Shown in pieces: positions 8,652 to 16,224 of a DNA stretch of 64,000 nucleotides (position 1 is the first letter of the stretch; each line of letters starts with the position of its first letter). The notes under the pieces are model-generated. The model searched no databases and was not told the origin of the DNA. It saw only the letters and a list, made by a program, of their open reading frames with translations. Origin of the DNA: Roseisolibacter agri (lineage in GTDB: Bacteria; Gemmatimonadota; Gemmatimonadetes; Gemmatimonadales; Gemmatimonadaceae). The position numbers were made by a program, and so were the translations under genes. The stretch is taken from assembly GCF_030159095.1 (NCBI RefSeq), contig NZ_BRXS01000004.1:553673-617672 (forward strand), in the 5' to 3' direction.

Positions 8652-8766
8652 GGGAGCGGGGCGGGGGCGGGCAGGCTCGCGCGCGGCGCGCGGGCGACAG
8701 CCGGGAATCTGACACGTGCCCCTGCCCGCGGCGACGGCGCGTCGAACGCGCGCCTGCCGAACGCAA

Positions 8767-8800
8767 CGAAGGGCACCCCCCGCCTAGGGGGTGCCCTTCG
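8767..8800 (-). terminator. Strong hairpin terminator upstream of the M28 gene
   Basis: A perfect 14-bp stem (CGAAGGGCACCCCC at 8767-8780 with its complement at 8787-8800) closes a 6-nt loop. On the minus strand it is followed by TTGCGTT. No ordinary protein gene ends here on either strand, so it must end the short minus-strand unit described at 8767-9044. Confidence 0.75.
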
Positions 8801-8861
8801 TCGTCAGTGCTGCAGCCCGCGGCGCTCGACGTTGCCGTCTCGCGGGGGCGAACAACACTCC

Positions 8862-8933
8862 GGTTTCACCTGTCGGCTCACCGGAGCGTAACTGCCTGAT
8901 GGTTCAGGCGGTTACGGTGATCCGGGTGAAACC
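8862..8933 (-). promoter_or_regulatory. 72-nt branched hairpin overlapping the 14-codon ORF
   Basis: The outer 9-bp arms (8925-8933 and 8862-8870) are perfect. Inside, 8915-8920 pairs with 8878-8883, 8911-8915 with 8888-8892, and 8904-8909 with 8894-8899 around a 4-nt loop. Codons 6 to 15 of the small ORF form the left arm. Confidence 0.6.
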
Positions 8934-8948
8934 AAACTGACTAGACAA
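8904..8948 (-). CDS. 14-codon ORF with perfect Shine-Dalgarno (possible leader peptide)
   Basis: TTG at 8948 starts a 14-residue frame, (M)SSQFGFTRITVTA, ending with TGA. The Shine-Dalgarno AGGAGGT ends 6 nt before the TTG, an optimal spacing, and the complementarity to the 16S tail extends to 14 nt. No run of one amino acid suggests a classical amino-acid attenuator. The coding evidence rests on the ribosome binding site alone. Confidence 0.35.
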   Translation of the reverse strand: MSSQFGFTRITVTA

Positions 8949-8962
8949 TGGATCACCTCCTT
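8949..8962 (-). promoter_or_regulatory. Extended Shine-Dalgarno, 14 nt complementary to the 16S 3' tail
   Basis: The minus strand reads AAGGAGGTGATCCA, the exact complement of the conserved 16S rRNA 3' end TGGATCACCTCCTT. Most genes in this window have a weak Shine-Dalgarno or none, so a full-length match is striking. Confidence 0.65.
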
Positions 8963-9050
8963 GAATGCGGTTGCGTCTCGGGCAGGACAGGCCGCGTCGG
9001 GGGAGACTTGGCCAGGTCCGACGCCGCGTCGCGTCGTCGGAACGCTGAGA

Positions 9051-9100
9051 AATACACAGGGTGGACCACGGGGGTTCCAGTCCTGTTCGAAATTTTTTTT
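9051..9100 (-). promoter_or_regulatory. Promoter with A-tract (UP-like element) for the structured unit
   Basis: On the minus strand, TGGAAC (9079-9074) is separated by 17 nt from TGTATT (9056-9051). An A8T3 tract (9100-9090) lies about 10 nt upstream of the -35, like an UP element of a stable-RNA promoter. Transcription would start near 9044. An A8 run is conspicuous in DNA of this GC content. Confidence 0.45.
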
Positions 9101-9140
9101 CGGGGCCGGGACCTCCGGTCTGGCCGCCGGCGCGCCCGCG

Positions 9141-9154
9141 CGCGAACGTTCGCG
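9141..9154. promoter_or_regulatory. 14-bp perfect palindrome upstream of the S9 peptidase
   Basis: CGCGAACGTTCGCG is its own reverse complement and lies 73 bp before the start codon. It could be an operator for a dimeric regulator, but no regulator gene is adjacent. Confidence 0.25.
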
Positions 9155-9227
9155 TCCGCCCCGCCGTAACCCCGCAGGTCGCGCCGCCGCACGGGGCGGC
9201 GCCGTCGTCCCCCCACTCCCGTCCGCC

Positions 9228-11456
9228 ATGTCCCCGACCGTCCGCCCTGGCCGGTTGCTGCCGGCTGCCCTGCTCGCGCTTCCGATGGTCGCGGGCGCGC
9301 AGGCCGCGGCCCCGGCCGCGACACCCGCCGCCTCCCGCACCGCCGGCCCGCGCGCCTTCACGCCCACCGACGTCTACCGCCTGACGACCGTCGGCAATCC
9401 GGCCGTCTCGCCCGACGGGCGCCGCGTGGCCTTCACGGTCACGACGGTGAAGGAGGCGGAGAACCGCCGCCACAACGAGGTCTGGATGGTGCCGACCGCG
9501 GGCGGCGCGCCGTTCCGCTTCACGAGCCCCAGCACCGAGAGCTCCAACCCGCGCTTCACGCCGGACGGCAAGCACCTCCTCTTCACCTCGCAGCGCCCGG
9601 GCGGGAAGGGGAGCACGTGGGCCATCCGCCTCGACGAGCCGTCGGGCGAGGCCTTCCAGATCGGGTGGCTGCCGCCCGCCAGCGCGAGCTGGACGCGCGA
9701 CGGCGCGCTCGCGGTCTTCGCCGACACGTCCGAGGGCGGCGCGGCCGGCAGCGACTCCACGCGCGCCAGCGACGGCGTCCGCAGCGCGATCTCGCGCGCG
9801 CCGTTCGGCGCGATCACGAAGCCGATCGACCCGAAGCGCTTCGACGGCCGCCACGTCGTGGAGTTCGGCTACAAGAGCAACGACCGCGGCTACGTCGCCA
9901 ACCGCGCCGAGGCGCGCCGCTGGCGTCCCGCGCAGCTGTTCACGCTCGCTAAGGGCGACACGGTCAAGAAGCAGCTCACGCGCACCTCGTACTCGCACCG
10001 CAACGTCGCGGTCTCGCCCGACGGGCGCTGGATCGCGTTCGTCGCCGACAGCGCGCTGCGCCCGGACTCGCTCGTCGAGACCGAGCGCGACTCGATCGCG
10101 CGGCTGCCGTACGACAAGGCCCGCGACGAGGCGGAGCGGAACGACACCGACATCTACGTCATCCCGGTCGCGGGCGGCACGCCGCGCAAGGTGGCGACGA
10201 TCCCCGGCTCGGAGGCGCAGCTCGACTGGTCGCCGGACGGCCGCACGATCGCCTTCATCCACCGGCCGGCGCGCGCGAAGTCGGCGCGCCTCGCGACGGT
10301 GGACGTGGCGAGCGGCCGCGTGAAGAACCTGATCGGCGACTGGCAGTACGAGCCGGCCGGCTTCGACTGGCTCTCGAACGGCGAGCTGGCGATGAACGCC
10401 GAGGTCGGCGGGCGCACGGGCCTCTTCCGCGTGCGCGCGGACGGGAGCGGGGCGCCGCGCGAGGTGCTCGGCGGCCGGCGCCGCATGTCGGGCTTCGCGT
10501 TCGACCCGGCCAAGCGCCAGGTCGCGTACGTCTCCACCGGCACGACGACGCCCACGGAACTCTACATCGCCAACGCGGACGGCACGGGCGAGCGGAAGCT
10601 GACGTCGTTCAACGACGCGATCTCGAAGGAGGTCGCGTTCAGCGACGCGGAGCGCATCGTCTACAAGAGCGTCGGTGGGCAGGAGATCGAGGGCTGGCTG
10701 ATGAAGCCCTACGGCTACCAGTCGGGCAAGAAGTACCCGCTCGTGCTCTACATCCACGGCGGCCCGCACTCGGCCTACGGCGAGAACTGGTTCGACGAGT
10801 TCCAGAACCTCGCGGGCGCGGGGATGTTCGTGCTCTACACGAACCCGCGCGGCTCCAGCGGCTACGGCGCGGACTTCACGTACAGCACGCGCGGCCGGTG
10901 GTTCGACGAGGACTACCAGGACCTGATGAAGGCGGTGGACGTCGCCGCGCAGCGCCCCGACGTCGACTCGACGCGCATGGGCGTGACGGGCGGCTCGTAC
11001 GGCGGCGTGATGACGGCGTGGGTGACGGTGAAGACGAACCGCTTCAAGGCCGCGCAGACCGACCGCATGATCAGCAACTGGTGGTCGTGGTACGGCAGCT
11101 CGGACGCGCAGGGCCTGACGGAGTTCGAGTTCTTCGGCAAGCCGTGGGACAACCCGACGCTCTACGACACGCTGTCGCCCATCCGCTACATCCGGAAGGT
11201 GAAGACGCCGACGCTCATGGTGCAGAGCGAGGAGGACTTCCGCACGCCGATGACGGACGCCGAGCAGTGGTTCATGGGCCTGCGCAAGCAGGGCGTGCCG
11301 ACGGAGCTGGTGCGCTACCCGCGCTCGACCCACGAGCTGTCGCGCAGCGGCGAGCCGTGGCTGCTGGTGGACCGCCTCGGCCGCCTGCGGCAGTGGTTCG
11401 GGCACTGGCTGATCGGCCCGCGCGCCACGACGACGACCGCCGACGCCGGCAAGTGA
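9228..11456 (+). CDS. Peptidase family S9 (prolyl oligopeptidase/acylaminoacyl-peptidase type), exported
   Basis: A 742-residue serine peptidase with a signal peptide (RLLPAALLALPMVAGAQA). Residues 40-480 form a beta-propeller with repeated strand pairs such as NPAVSPDGRRVAF, NPRFTPDGKHLLF and QLDWSPDGRTIAF. The C-terminal alpha/beta-hydrolase domain carries the triad: Ser about 590 in GGSYGG, Asp about 670 in QSEEDFRTP and His about 702 in STHELSRSG; YIHGGPHSAYG supplies the oxyanion strand. Known role: cleavage of short peptides entering through the propeller, in the periplasm here. ATG 9228 is the first start in front of the signal peptide; the 576 bp upstream hold the structured minus-strand unit and a short palindrome. 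A long hairpin follows the stop codon. Confidence 0.9.
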   Translation: MSPTVRPGRLLPAALLALPMVAGAQAAAPAATPAASRTAGPRAFTPTDVYRLTTVGNPAVSPDGRRVAFTVTTVKEAENRRHNEVWMVPTAGGAPFRFTSPSTESSNPRFTPDGKHLLFTSQRPGGKGSTWAIRLDEPSGEAFQIGWLPPASASWTRDGALAVFADTSEGGAAGSDSTRASDGVRSAISRAPFGAITKPIDPKRFDGRHVVEFGYKSNDRGYVANRAEARRWRPAQLFTLAKGDTVKKQLTRTSYSHRNVAVSPDGRWIAFVADSALRPDSLVETERDSIARLPYDKARDEAERNDTDIYVIPVAGGTPRKVATIPGSEAQLDWSPDGRTIAFIHRPARAKSARLATVDVASGRVKNLIGDWQYEPAGFDWLSNGELAMNAEVGGRTGLFRVRADGSGAPREVLGGRRRMSGFAFDPAKRQVAYVSTGTTTPTELYIANADGTGERKLTSFNDAISKEVAFSDAERIVYKSVGGQEIEGWLMKPYGYQSGKKYPLVLYIHGGPHSAYGENWFDEFQNLAGAGMFVLYTNPRGSSGYGADFTYSTRGRWFDEDYQDLMKAVDVAAQRPDVDSTRMGVTGGSYGGVMTAWVTVKTNRFKAAQTDRMISNWWSWYGSSDAQGLTEFEFFGKPWDNPTLYDTLSPIRYIRKVKTPTLMVQSEEDFRTPMTDAEQWFMGLRKQGVPTELVRYPRSTHELSRSGEPWLLVDRLGRLRQWFGHWLIGPRATTTTADAGK

Positions 11457-11471
11457 GCTAGCACGATCCAC

Positions 11472-11511
11472 CGACGATGGCCGCGGGCGCACATGCCCGC
11501 GGCCATCGTCG
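11472..11511. terminator. Terminator after the S9 peptidase gene
   Basis: A perfect 17-bp stem (11472-11488 with 11495-11511) closes a 6-nt loop 16 bp after the TGA. No T-run follows. Confidence 0.7.
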
Positions 11512-11539
11512 CATCCGCCTCCGGACGTTCCCGCGACGC

Positions 11540-12877
11540 ATGCTGCCTGCCGCCACTCCTCCCATCGCGCCCGCGAACGGCTCAGAGGCCGACACGCCGT
11601 CGATCGACGTGCCGCGCGACACGACGCCGACCTTCGAGCTCGAGATGCTGGTCTCGGGCGCGGTGCTGTTCGGCCTCTTCCAGCTCGCCGGAGAGCTCGA
11701 GCAGTGGGTGCACTACTGGCAGCCGCACGTGGGCCTGCTCGGCACCTTCCTCGTGTCCGGCGGCGGGATGCTCGGCCGCGCGGCGCTGTACGGGCTGATC
11801 GCCTGCTTCGTCACGCACCTCGCGATCCGCGCGTACTGGGTCGCCCTGGTCGGCGCGAACTCGGTGTTCCCCGGCGGGCCGCGCTGGGACCGGATGCGCC
11901 AGCTCGGGCCGATCCAGACGGAGCTCACGCGTGCCCGCGTGCGTCCGCTGAGCGAGTTCATCACGCGCGCGGACAATGCGGCGAGCATCGTCTTCGCGAG
12001 CGGCTTCGTGATCGCGCTCTCGCTGACGACGGCCATCGTCATCATCGTCCCGTTCGCGCTGCTCGTCTGGGCGCTGCAGCGCGTCCTGCGCATGGAGACC
12101 GCGCTGATCGTCTCGGGCGGCATCGTCCTGACGCTCGCCGTCGCGCAGATCGGCGCGAGCCTCGTGGACTACCAGCGCAAGGAGCGCCTCGATCCGGAGA
12201 GCCGGCTCGGGCGCGCGGTGCGCGCGGCGCTGCGGTTCGCGCTGTCCACCAGCACGCCCGCCGTCCGGTCGTTGTGGACGGTGCTGATGACCAACCTCTC
12301 GCCGAAGGTCGCGGCGGCGGCGATGATCGCCGGTGCGGTGATCCTGAGCGCGATCTCCATCAGTCGCTCGCAGGCGGACGGCGGGCTGCCGGGCGCGTCG
12401 AACTTCCGCTTCTTCAGCGACGGCGGGCCGGGCGCGCTGTCCGCCGCGCGCTACGCGACGCTGGGCGCCGAGCCGGACACGCGCGGCCCGTGGATCGACG
12501 CGGACGTGGTGACGGGGCCCTACCTCCGGCTCCACATCCCGTACCGCCCGCTGGTGCACGACCTGGCGATGCCGGCAGCCTGTCCCGACGTGCGCCCGCT
12601 CGACTTCGACGACCTGGGCTCGGCGCAGGCGCGGGCGGCGACGGAGGCGGTGCTGCGCTGCGCGGCCCGCATCCACCGCATCGCGCTCGACGGTCGTCCG
12701 CTCGACTCGCTGCGGCTTCGATTCCTCGCCGACCCGAAGGCCAACCGCCGCGTCTTCGTGGCGCACGTCTCCGTGCGCGGTCTGGCGGAGGGGGAACACG
12801 TGCTCACGGTGTGGCCGGCCGTCCGCCCGGGGCGCCCGGCGGCGACGGCGCCGTACACGATCCCGTTCTGGCGATAG
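11540..12877 (+). CDS. Polytopic membrane protein with C-terminal soluble domain, unknown
   Basis: A 445-residue protein I do not recognise. A polar N-terminus (30 residues) is followed by transmembrane segments near residues 35-55 (LEMLVSGAVLFGLFQLAG), 65-105 (two, around LLGTFLVSGGGMLGRAALYG and FVTHLAIRAYWVALV), 150-175, 180-210 and 260-280 (VAAAAMIAGAVILSAISIS). The region after about residue 285 is hydrophilic, with two Cys and a beta-rich look, and probably faces the periplasm. ATG 11540 was preferred over an in-frame start at 11477 because the latter would lie within the terminator hairpin. It stands alone between a terminator and a palindromic repeat region. Confidence 0.65.
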   Translation: MLPAATPPIAPANGSEADTPSIDVPRDTTPTFELEMLVSGAVLFGLFQLAGELEQWVHYWQPHVGLLGTFLVSGGGMLGRAALYGLIACFVTHLAIRAYWVALVGANSVFPGGPRWDRMRQLGPIQTELTRARVRPLSEFITRADNAASIVFASGFVIALSLTTAIVIIVPFALLVWALQRVLRMETALIVSGGIVLTLAVAQIGASLVDYQRKERLDPESRLGRAVRAALRFALSTSTPAVRSLWTVLMTNLSPKVAAAAMIAGAVILSAISISRSQADGGLPGASNFRFFSDGGPGALSAARYATLGAEPDTRGPWIDADVVTGPYLRLHIPYRPLVHDLAMPAACPDVRPLDFDDLGSAQARAATEAVLRCAARIHRIALDGRPLDSLRLRFLADPKANRRVFVAHVSVRGLAEGEHVLTVWPAVRPGRPAATAPYTIPFWR

Positions 12878-12924
12878 GACGCTGCGTGCTCCGCGCTGCG
12901 TGCATGGCCGCTCGGGATACCTCG

Positions 12925-13097
12925 GCGCGCCGGACCTGTTGGCCCCTTGGAGGGATGCGGATGCTGCGGATCGGAACGGATGAGACGGATCGCTCCTCGG
13001 AGTGCATGGGACGTCGCCCCCGTGAGGGACGATCCGAAGGATCCGTTCTCATCCGGAGCATCCGCATCCCCCCGAGAGGCAAAGGAGTCCGGCGCAC
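12925..13097. repeat. 173-bp imperfect palindrome (MITE/REP-like)
   Basis: Arms of about 85 nt match as imperfect inverted repeats. The best part is the inner 40 nt of each arm, starting GGGATGCGGATGCT on the left and its complement on the right, with only a handful of mismatches; outer ends match as GCGCGCCGGAC and GTGCGCCGGAC. Because of the symmetry the same Arg-rich peptide can be read on both strands, which I take as an artefact. It lies between convergent genes and could also stop transcription. Confidence 0.7.
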
Positions 13098-13118
13098 CGG
13101 ACCCGAGCTGCACGAGCA

Positions 13119-13198
13119 GACAGGATGACGGGACGACGAGGAGGCTCCGCGAAGCGCACGGGATCATGCGCTCAGCGGAGCCTCCTCGTCATCCTGTC
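13119..13198. repeat. 80-bp inverted repeat with an 8-nt insertion in one arm
   Basis: The right arm (13175-13198) is a 24-nt complement of the left arm (13119-13150) once an extra GGACGACG in the left arm is looped out. The extra 8 nt partly duplicates neighbouring sequence. It follows directly on the larger palindrome, before the 3' end of the FtsH-like gene, whose terminator it may be. Confidence 0.65.
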
Positions 13199-13247
13199 AA
13201 AGCACTTCGTCGTTCAGGTCCGCAGCCCGCAGCCCGCAGCCGTGAGT

Positions 13248-15173
13248 TCAGACGGTCGACAGCGCCTGCTCGACGTGCACGCCGTGCGCGGCGGCGATCT
13301 CGATCACCTGGTCCGCGCTCAGCACGTCGTGCACGAGCAACGCGTCCGCCACCGCCTCCACCGCCGCGCGGTGCTCGCGGATCAGCGCCTCGGACCGGTC
13401 GGCCTCCTGGCGGATCAGCGCGCGCACCGCGCCGTCGATCTGCGACTGCAGCTGCGAGCCCGGGGCCGCGCCGCCGTGCGCGCTCGGATCGGCGCTCACC
13501 AGCCCCACCTCGTCGCTCATGCCGAAGTCCGCGACCATGCGCCGCGCGACGCTCGTCGCCTGCACCAGGTCGCTCCCCGCGCCCGACGTCACGTTCTCCG
13601 GGCCCAGGAACACCAGCTCCGCCGCGCGGCCGCCCAGCGCCTTCGCGATCACGCCCAGCAGGTAGTGCCGCGTGTGCAGGTGGCGGTCGACGTCCGGCGC
13701 GAAGTGCGCCGCGCCCAGCGTGCGGCCGCGCGCCTCGATCGTGACCTTGTGCAGCTTGTCCTCGGGGCAGGTGATGAGCCCCACGACCGCGTGCCCCGCC
13801 TCGTGCAGCGCCACCAACCGGCGCTCCTTGTCGCTGATCACGACCCCGGCGCGCACGCGGCCGAGGAGGATCTTGTCGCGCGCCTGCTCGATGTGGCGCA
13901 TCGCGATCACCGGCGAGTCGTCCTGCACGGCGCCGATCGCGGCCTCGTTCAGCAGGTTGGCCAGCTCGGCGCCCGAATGCCCGACCGTCAGCTGCGCCAG
14001 CCGCTCCAGGTCGACGTCCGGGGCCAGCGGGGCCGACTTCGCGTGGATCTTCAGGATGTCCAGGCGGTCCTGCGCCGTCGGCAGCCCGACCTCGACGATG
14101 CGGTCGAAGCGGCCCGGGCGGCGCACGGCCGGATCCAGCATGTCCTCGCGGTTCGTCGCCGCCATCCACACGATGCCCTCGCTCCCGGCCATCCCGTCCA
14201 TCTCGACGAGCAGCTGGTTGAGCGTCACCTCCTCCTCGCCCGAGCGGTTCGGCCGGCCGCGGCGGCCGCCCAGCGAGTCGAACTCGTCGATGAACACGAT
14301 GCACGGCGCCGCCTTGCGCGCCTGCTCGGCCAGCTGGCGCACGCGCTTGGAGCCGACGCCGACGTACATCTCGTTGAAGTCGGAGCCCGCGGCCTGGATC
14401 ACCGCGACGCCCGCCTCGCCGGCGACCGCGCGCGCGAGGAGCGTCTTGCCCGTGCCCGGCGGGCCCACGAGCAGCAGACCCTTGGGGCACTTGGCGCCCA
14501 TCGCCTGGAAGCGCGCCGGGTCCCGGAGGTAGGCGATGACGTCCTGCAGGTCCGCGCGCGCCTCCTGGGCGCCGCCGACGTCCGCGAGCGTCAGCTGCCG
14601 CGACGGCGGCGTGGGGAGGAACCGCCCCTTCGTCGAGCCGCCGCGCTGGCGCGCCACCAGGTAGCCGACGCCGCCCACCAGCACGAGGAAGCTCAGGAGC
14701 TGCAGGATCTGCTCGGTCGAGTGGCCGGTGTTCTCGGAGACCCGGACGCGCGCGCCGGTCGACGACCAGCGCTCCAGCACCTCGACCGACACGCCGCGCG
14801 ACGGCACCGACGTCGCCACCGCCGCCGCGACCTTGCCGTGCACGACCTCGGGCGTACGCAGCTCGGCCACCAGGCGGCTGCCCCCCTGGTCGACGAGGAT
14901 GCCCTTGATCCGGCCGCCGGCCAGCGCGCGCGCGAACTCCGAGTACGCGACCACCGGCGGCGGCACCGGCGTGGGCTGCATCATCCGCCAGCCGACGACG
15001 GCCGCGATCACGAGGCCGAGGACGAGGGCGAACGGCCAGTAGCGCACCGGGCCGCCACTGCGCGACAGCAGCTCCAGCCTGGCGCGCGTGCGGAGGTTGC
15101 GGCGCTCCTTGAAGCCGGAGCCCGTTCCGGAGTCCGGGCCGCGCTCGGCACGGAGGGTCGACGTGGAAGGCAT
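13248..15173 (-). CDS. FtsH-like membrane AAA+ zinc metalloprotease (first paralogue)
   Basis: A 641-residue protease. A basic N-terminus leads into a transmembrane helix (YWPFALVLGLVIAAVVGW, near residues 46-63), a periplasmic FtsH-extracellular-like domain (VVAYSEFARALAGGRIKGI), a second helix (ILQLLSFLVLVGGVGYLVA), and then the AAA+ domain: Walker A GPPGTGKT near 235, Walker B IVFIDEFD, and the arginine-finger region RRPGRFDR. The zinc site HEAGH is near 456-460. Known role: ATP-driven degradation of membrane and short-lived cytoplasmic proteins. The sequence has diverged from the second FtsH at 21707 (for example SDFNEMYVGVG rather than [11 protein letters not shown]). ATG 15173 was chosen because a TATACT -10 element lies just upstream; longer in-frame starts would place this promoter inside the gene. 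Confidence 0.85.
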   Translation of the reverse strand: MPSTSTLRAERGPDSGTGSGFKERRNLRTRARLELLSRSGGPVRYWPFALVLGLVIAAVVGWRMMQPTPVPPPVVAYSEFARALAGGRIKGILVDQGGSRLVAELRTPEVVHGKVAAAVATSVPSRGVSVEVLERWSSTGARVRVSENTGHSTEQILQLLSFLVLVGGVGYLVARQRGGSTKGRFLPTPPSRQLTLADVGGAQEARADLQDVIAYLRDPARFQAMGAKCPKGLLLVGPPGTGKTLLARAVAGEAGVAVIQAAGSDFNEMYVGVGSKRVRQLAEQARKAAPCIVFIDEFDSLGGRRGRPNRSGEEEVTLNQLLVEMDGMAGSEGIVWMAATNREDMLDPAVRRPGRFDRIVEVGLPTAQDRLDILKIHAKSAPLAPDVDLERLAQLTVGHSGAELANLLNEAAIGAVQDDSPVIAMRHIEQARDKILLGRVRAGVVISDKERRLVALHEAGHAVVGLITCPEDKLHKVTIEARGRTLGAAHFAPDVDRHLHTRHYLLGVIAKALGGRAAELVFLGPENVTSGAGSDLVQATSVARRMVADFGMSDEVGLVSADPSAHGGAAPGSQLQSQIDGAVRALIRQEADRSEALIREHRAAVEAVADALLVHDVLSADQVIEIAAAHGVHVEQALSTV

Positions 15174-15184
15174 GCGGGAGGACG

Positions 15185-15190
15185 AGTATA
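15185..15190 (-). promoter_or_regulatory. -10 element TATACT for the FtsH-like gene
   Basis: TATACT lies on the minus strand with 11 nt between it and the ATG, giving a leader of only about 5 nt. No good -35 is seen. Confidence 0.5.
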
Positions 15191-15313
15191 CGAAGACGCG
15201 TCCCGCGTGGCCGGAGCCGCGCGGTGGAGGCGGGACGAGCGATAGCACGCGATGAGGCGATGCGCGATGACCGGAGTCACGGTCGCCGGCTCCCCGTCGG
15301 GGAGACGACGCCC

Positions 15314-15338
15314 GCGGGACCGCTGTAACCGGTCCCGC
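15314..15338 (-). terminator. Hairpin downstream of the thioredoxin-fold gene
   Basis: A 9-bp stem GCGGGACCG (15314-15322) with its complement (15330-15338) closes a 7-nt loop, 120 bp after the stop of the thioredoxin-fold gene. No T-run follows. Apart from this hairpin I see nothing between 15190 and 15460. Confidence 0.4.
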
Positions 15339-15459
15339 CGCGCTCGCCCCTCGCGCGTGCGCCGTCGCGCGAGGGACCTGCTGCTACGCCTCGCGCGCCC
15401 GCTGGTTCCGCGTTCCTGTGCGTCTCGTCAGACGAGGCGCGCGCGTCGCGCCGCCGGCC

Positions 15460-16008
15460 TCACGCGGCCGCGTCGTGGCGCACGCCGCCGGCGGCCTCGA
15501 GCAGCGCGATCACCTCGTCCAGCGTCGAGCGGCCGCGATCGCGCGCGTACCACGTGCGCACGTGGCGATAGCGCTCGTCCTTCTCCATCCCGCGCCCCTC
15601 CGTCTCGATCCACGCCTGCAGCTCGCTCGGCCGCGAGCCCCACCAGCCCCGCTCGGCATACTGCTCGTCCAGCACGATCACCACGGGAATCGCCCGCGCC
15701 CCGCTCGGCGCGAGGTGCGCGTCCATCAGGTCGGGATTCGCGTCGCGGCCCAGCACCCGCAGGTCGAGGTTCGGGCTCAGCTCCGCCAGCCGCGCGAGGT
15801 ACGGGATCGTGTTCACCGCGTCGCCGCACCAGTCCTCGACCAGCACGAGGAGATGCCAGCGACCGGGCACGGCCGTGGCGCGCGCGATGGCGTCGTCGGG
15901 CACCTTCGTCAGGCGATACGTGTCCCGCCAGAGCGCCGCATTCTTCTGGGCGGCGGCCAGGAACTCCGCGAAGCGCGGCGCGGTCTCGAAGCGATCCTTG
16001 AGCGACAT
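15460..16008 (-). CDS. Thioredoxin-fold protein with single active-site Cys (WCGDA)
   Basis: A 182-residue cytoplasmic protein (no signal). The thioredoxin fold is indicated by [20 protein letters not shown] near residues 51-70 and the cis-Pro loop [13 protein letters not shown]. The active site reads W-C-G-D-A instead of W-C-x-x-C, so the resolving Cys is absent and a normal disulfide exchange cycle is not possible; a monothiol or a peroxiredoxin-like or chaperone role is more likely. Similar WCGD proteins are common as thioredoxin family members of unknown role. ATG 16008 starts the first conserved helix. It is divergent from aceB. Confidence 0.75.
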   Translation of the reverse strand: MSLKDRFETAPRFAEFLAAAQKNAALWRDTYRLTKVPDDAIARATAVPGRWHLLVLVEDWCGDAVNTIPYLARLAELSPNLDLRVLGRDANPDLMDAHLAPSGARAIPVVIVLDEQYAERGWWGSRPSELQAWIETEGRGMEKDERYRHVRTWYARDRGRSTLDEVIALLEAAGGVRHDAAA

Positions 16009-16224
16009 GCGGGAGTGCAGTGCGAGGGGCGCGCCGCCACGTCGGCGGGCGCTCGTGCGTTACCCGTACGCTATCCACGCGGCGAGCCGAGCGCTGCCGG
16101 GGATGGCACGCGACTGGCAACCCCGACCGCTGACGTGACGTCGGCCGTTCCCACCCTGCGCTCCGCCTGGTGGGCGCGGGCCGCCGCGCGTTCCCCGTCC
16201 TCCGATAGACCGAGAGAGAGTCCG

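Larger units (their letters stand above)
8767..9044 (-). ncRNA. Candidate small RNA or regulatory leader with perfect anti-16S-tail segment
   Basis: The minus strand carries, in order: a promoter-like site (9051-9100), about 80 nt of leader, a 14-nt perfect complement to the usual 16S rRNA 3' end (8949-8962), a TTG-start ORF of 14 codons (8904-8948), a 72-nt hairpin (8862-8933: outer stem GGTTTCACC with GGTGAAACC, inner stems around TCACCG, GTAAC and GCCTGA) and a strong terminator (8767-8800). The left arm of the hairpin lies inside the small ORF, so translation would open it. I could not match it to a known riboswitch or housekeeping RNA. It may be an attenuator for the M28-GH20 genes 116 nt downstream or a stand-alone RNA. 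Boundaries are inferred from the promoter and terminator. Confidence 0.4.

Noticed and set aside
8820-8935. Resemblance of GGTGAAACCGGAG and GCCCCCGC to a cobalamin riboswitch core
   Set aside because: The adenosylcobalamin box GCCACTG and the overall stem order are missing, and no B12 gene is near.
8949-8962. Plus strand TGGATCACCTCCTT looks like the end of a 16S rRNA gene
   Set aside because: Only the last 14 nt match; the sequence before them bears no similarity to helices 44-45 of 16S rRNA, so it is read as an extended Shine-Dalgarno on the minus strand.
9093-9100. T8 run as a plus-strand intrinsic terminator
   Set aside because: No stable hairpin directly precedes it; the hairpin lies after it. 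It is better explained as the A-tract of a minus-strand promoter.
12804-13128. Similar Arg-rich ORFs on both strands in 12900-13130
   Set aside because: They are produced by the palindromic repeat itself; no signal, family or ribosome binding site supports them.
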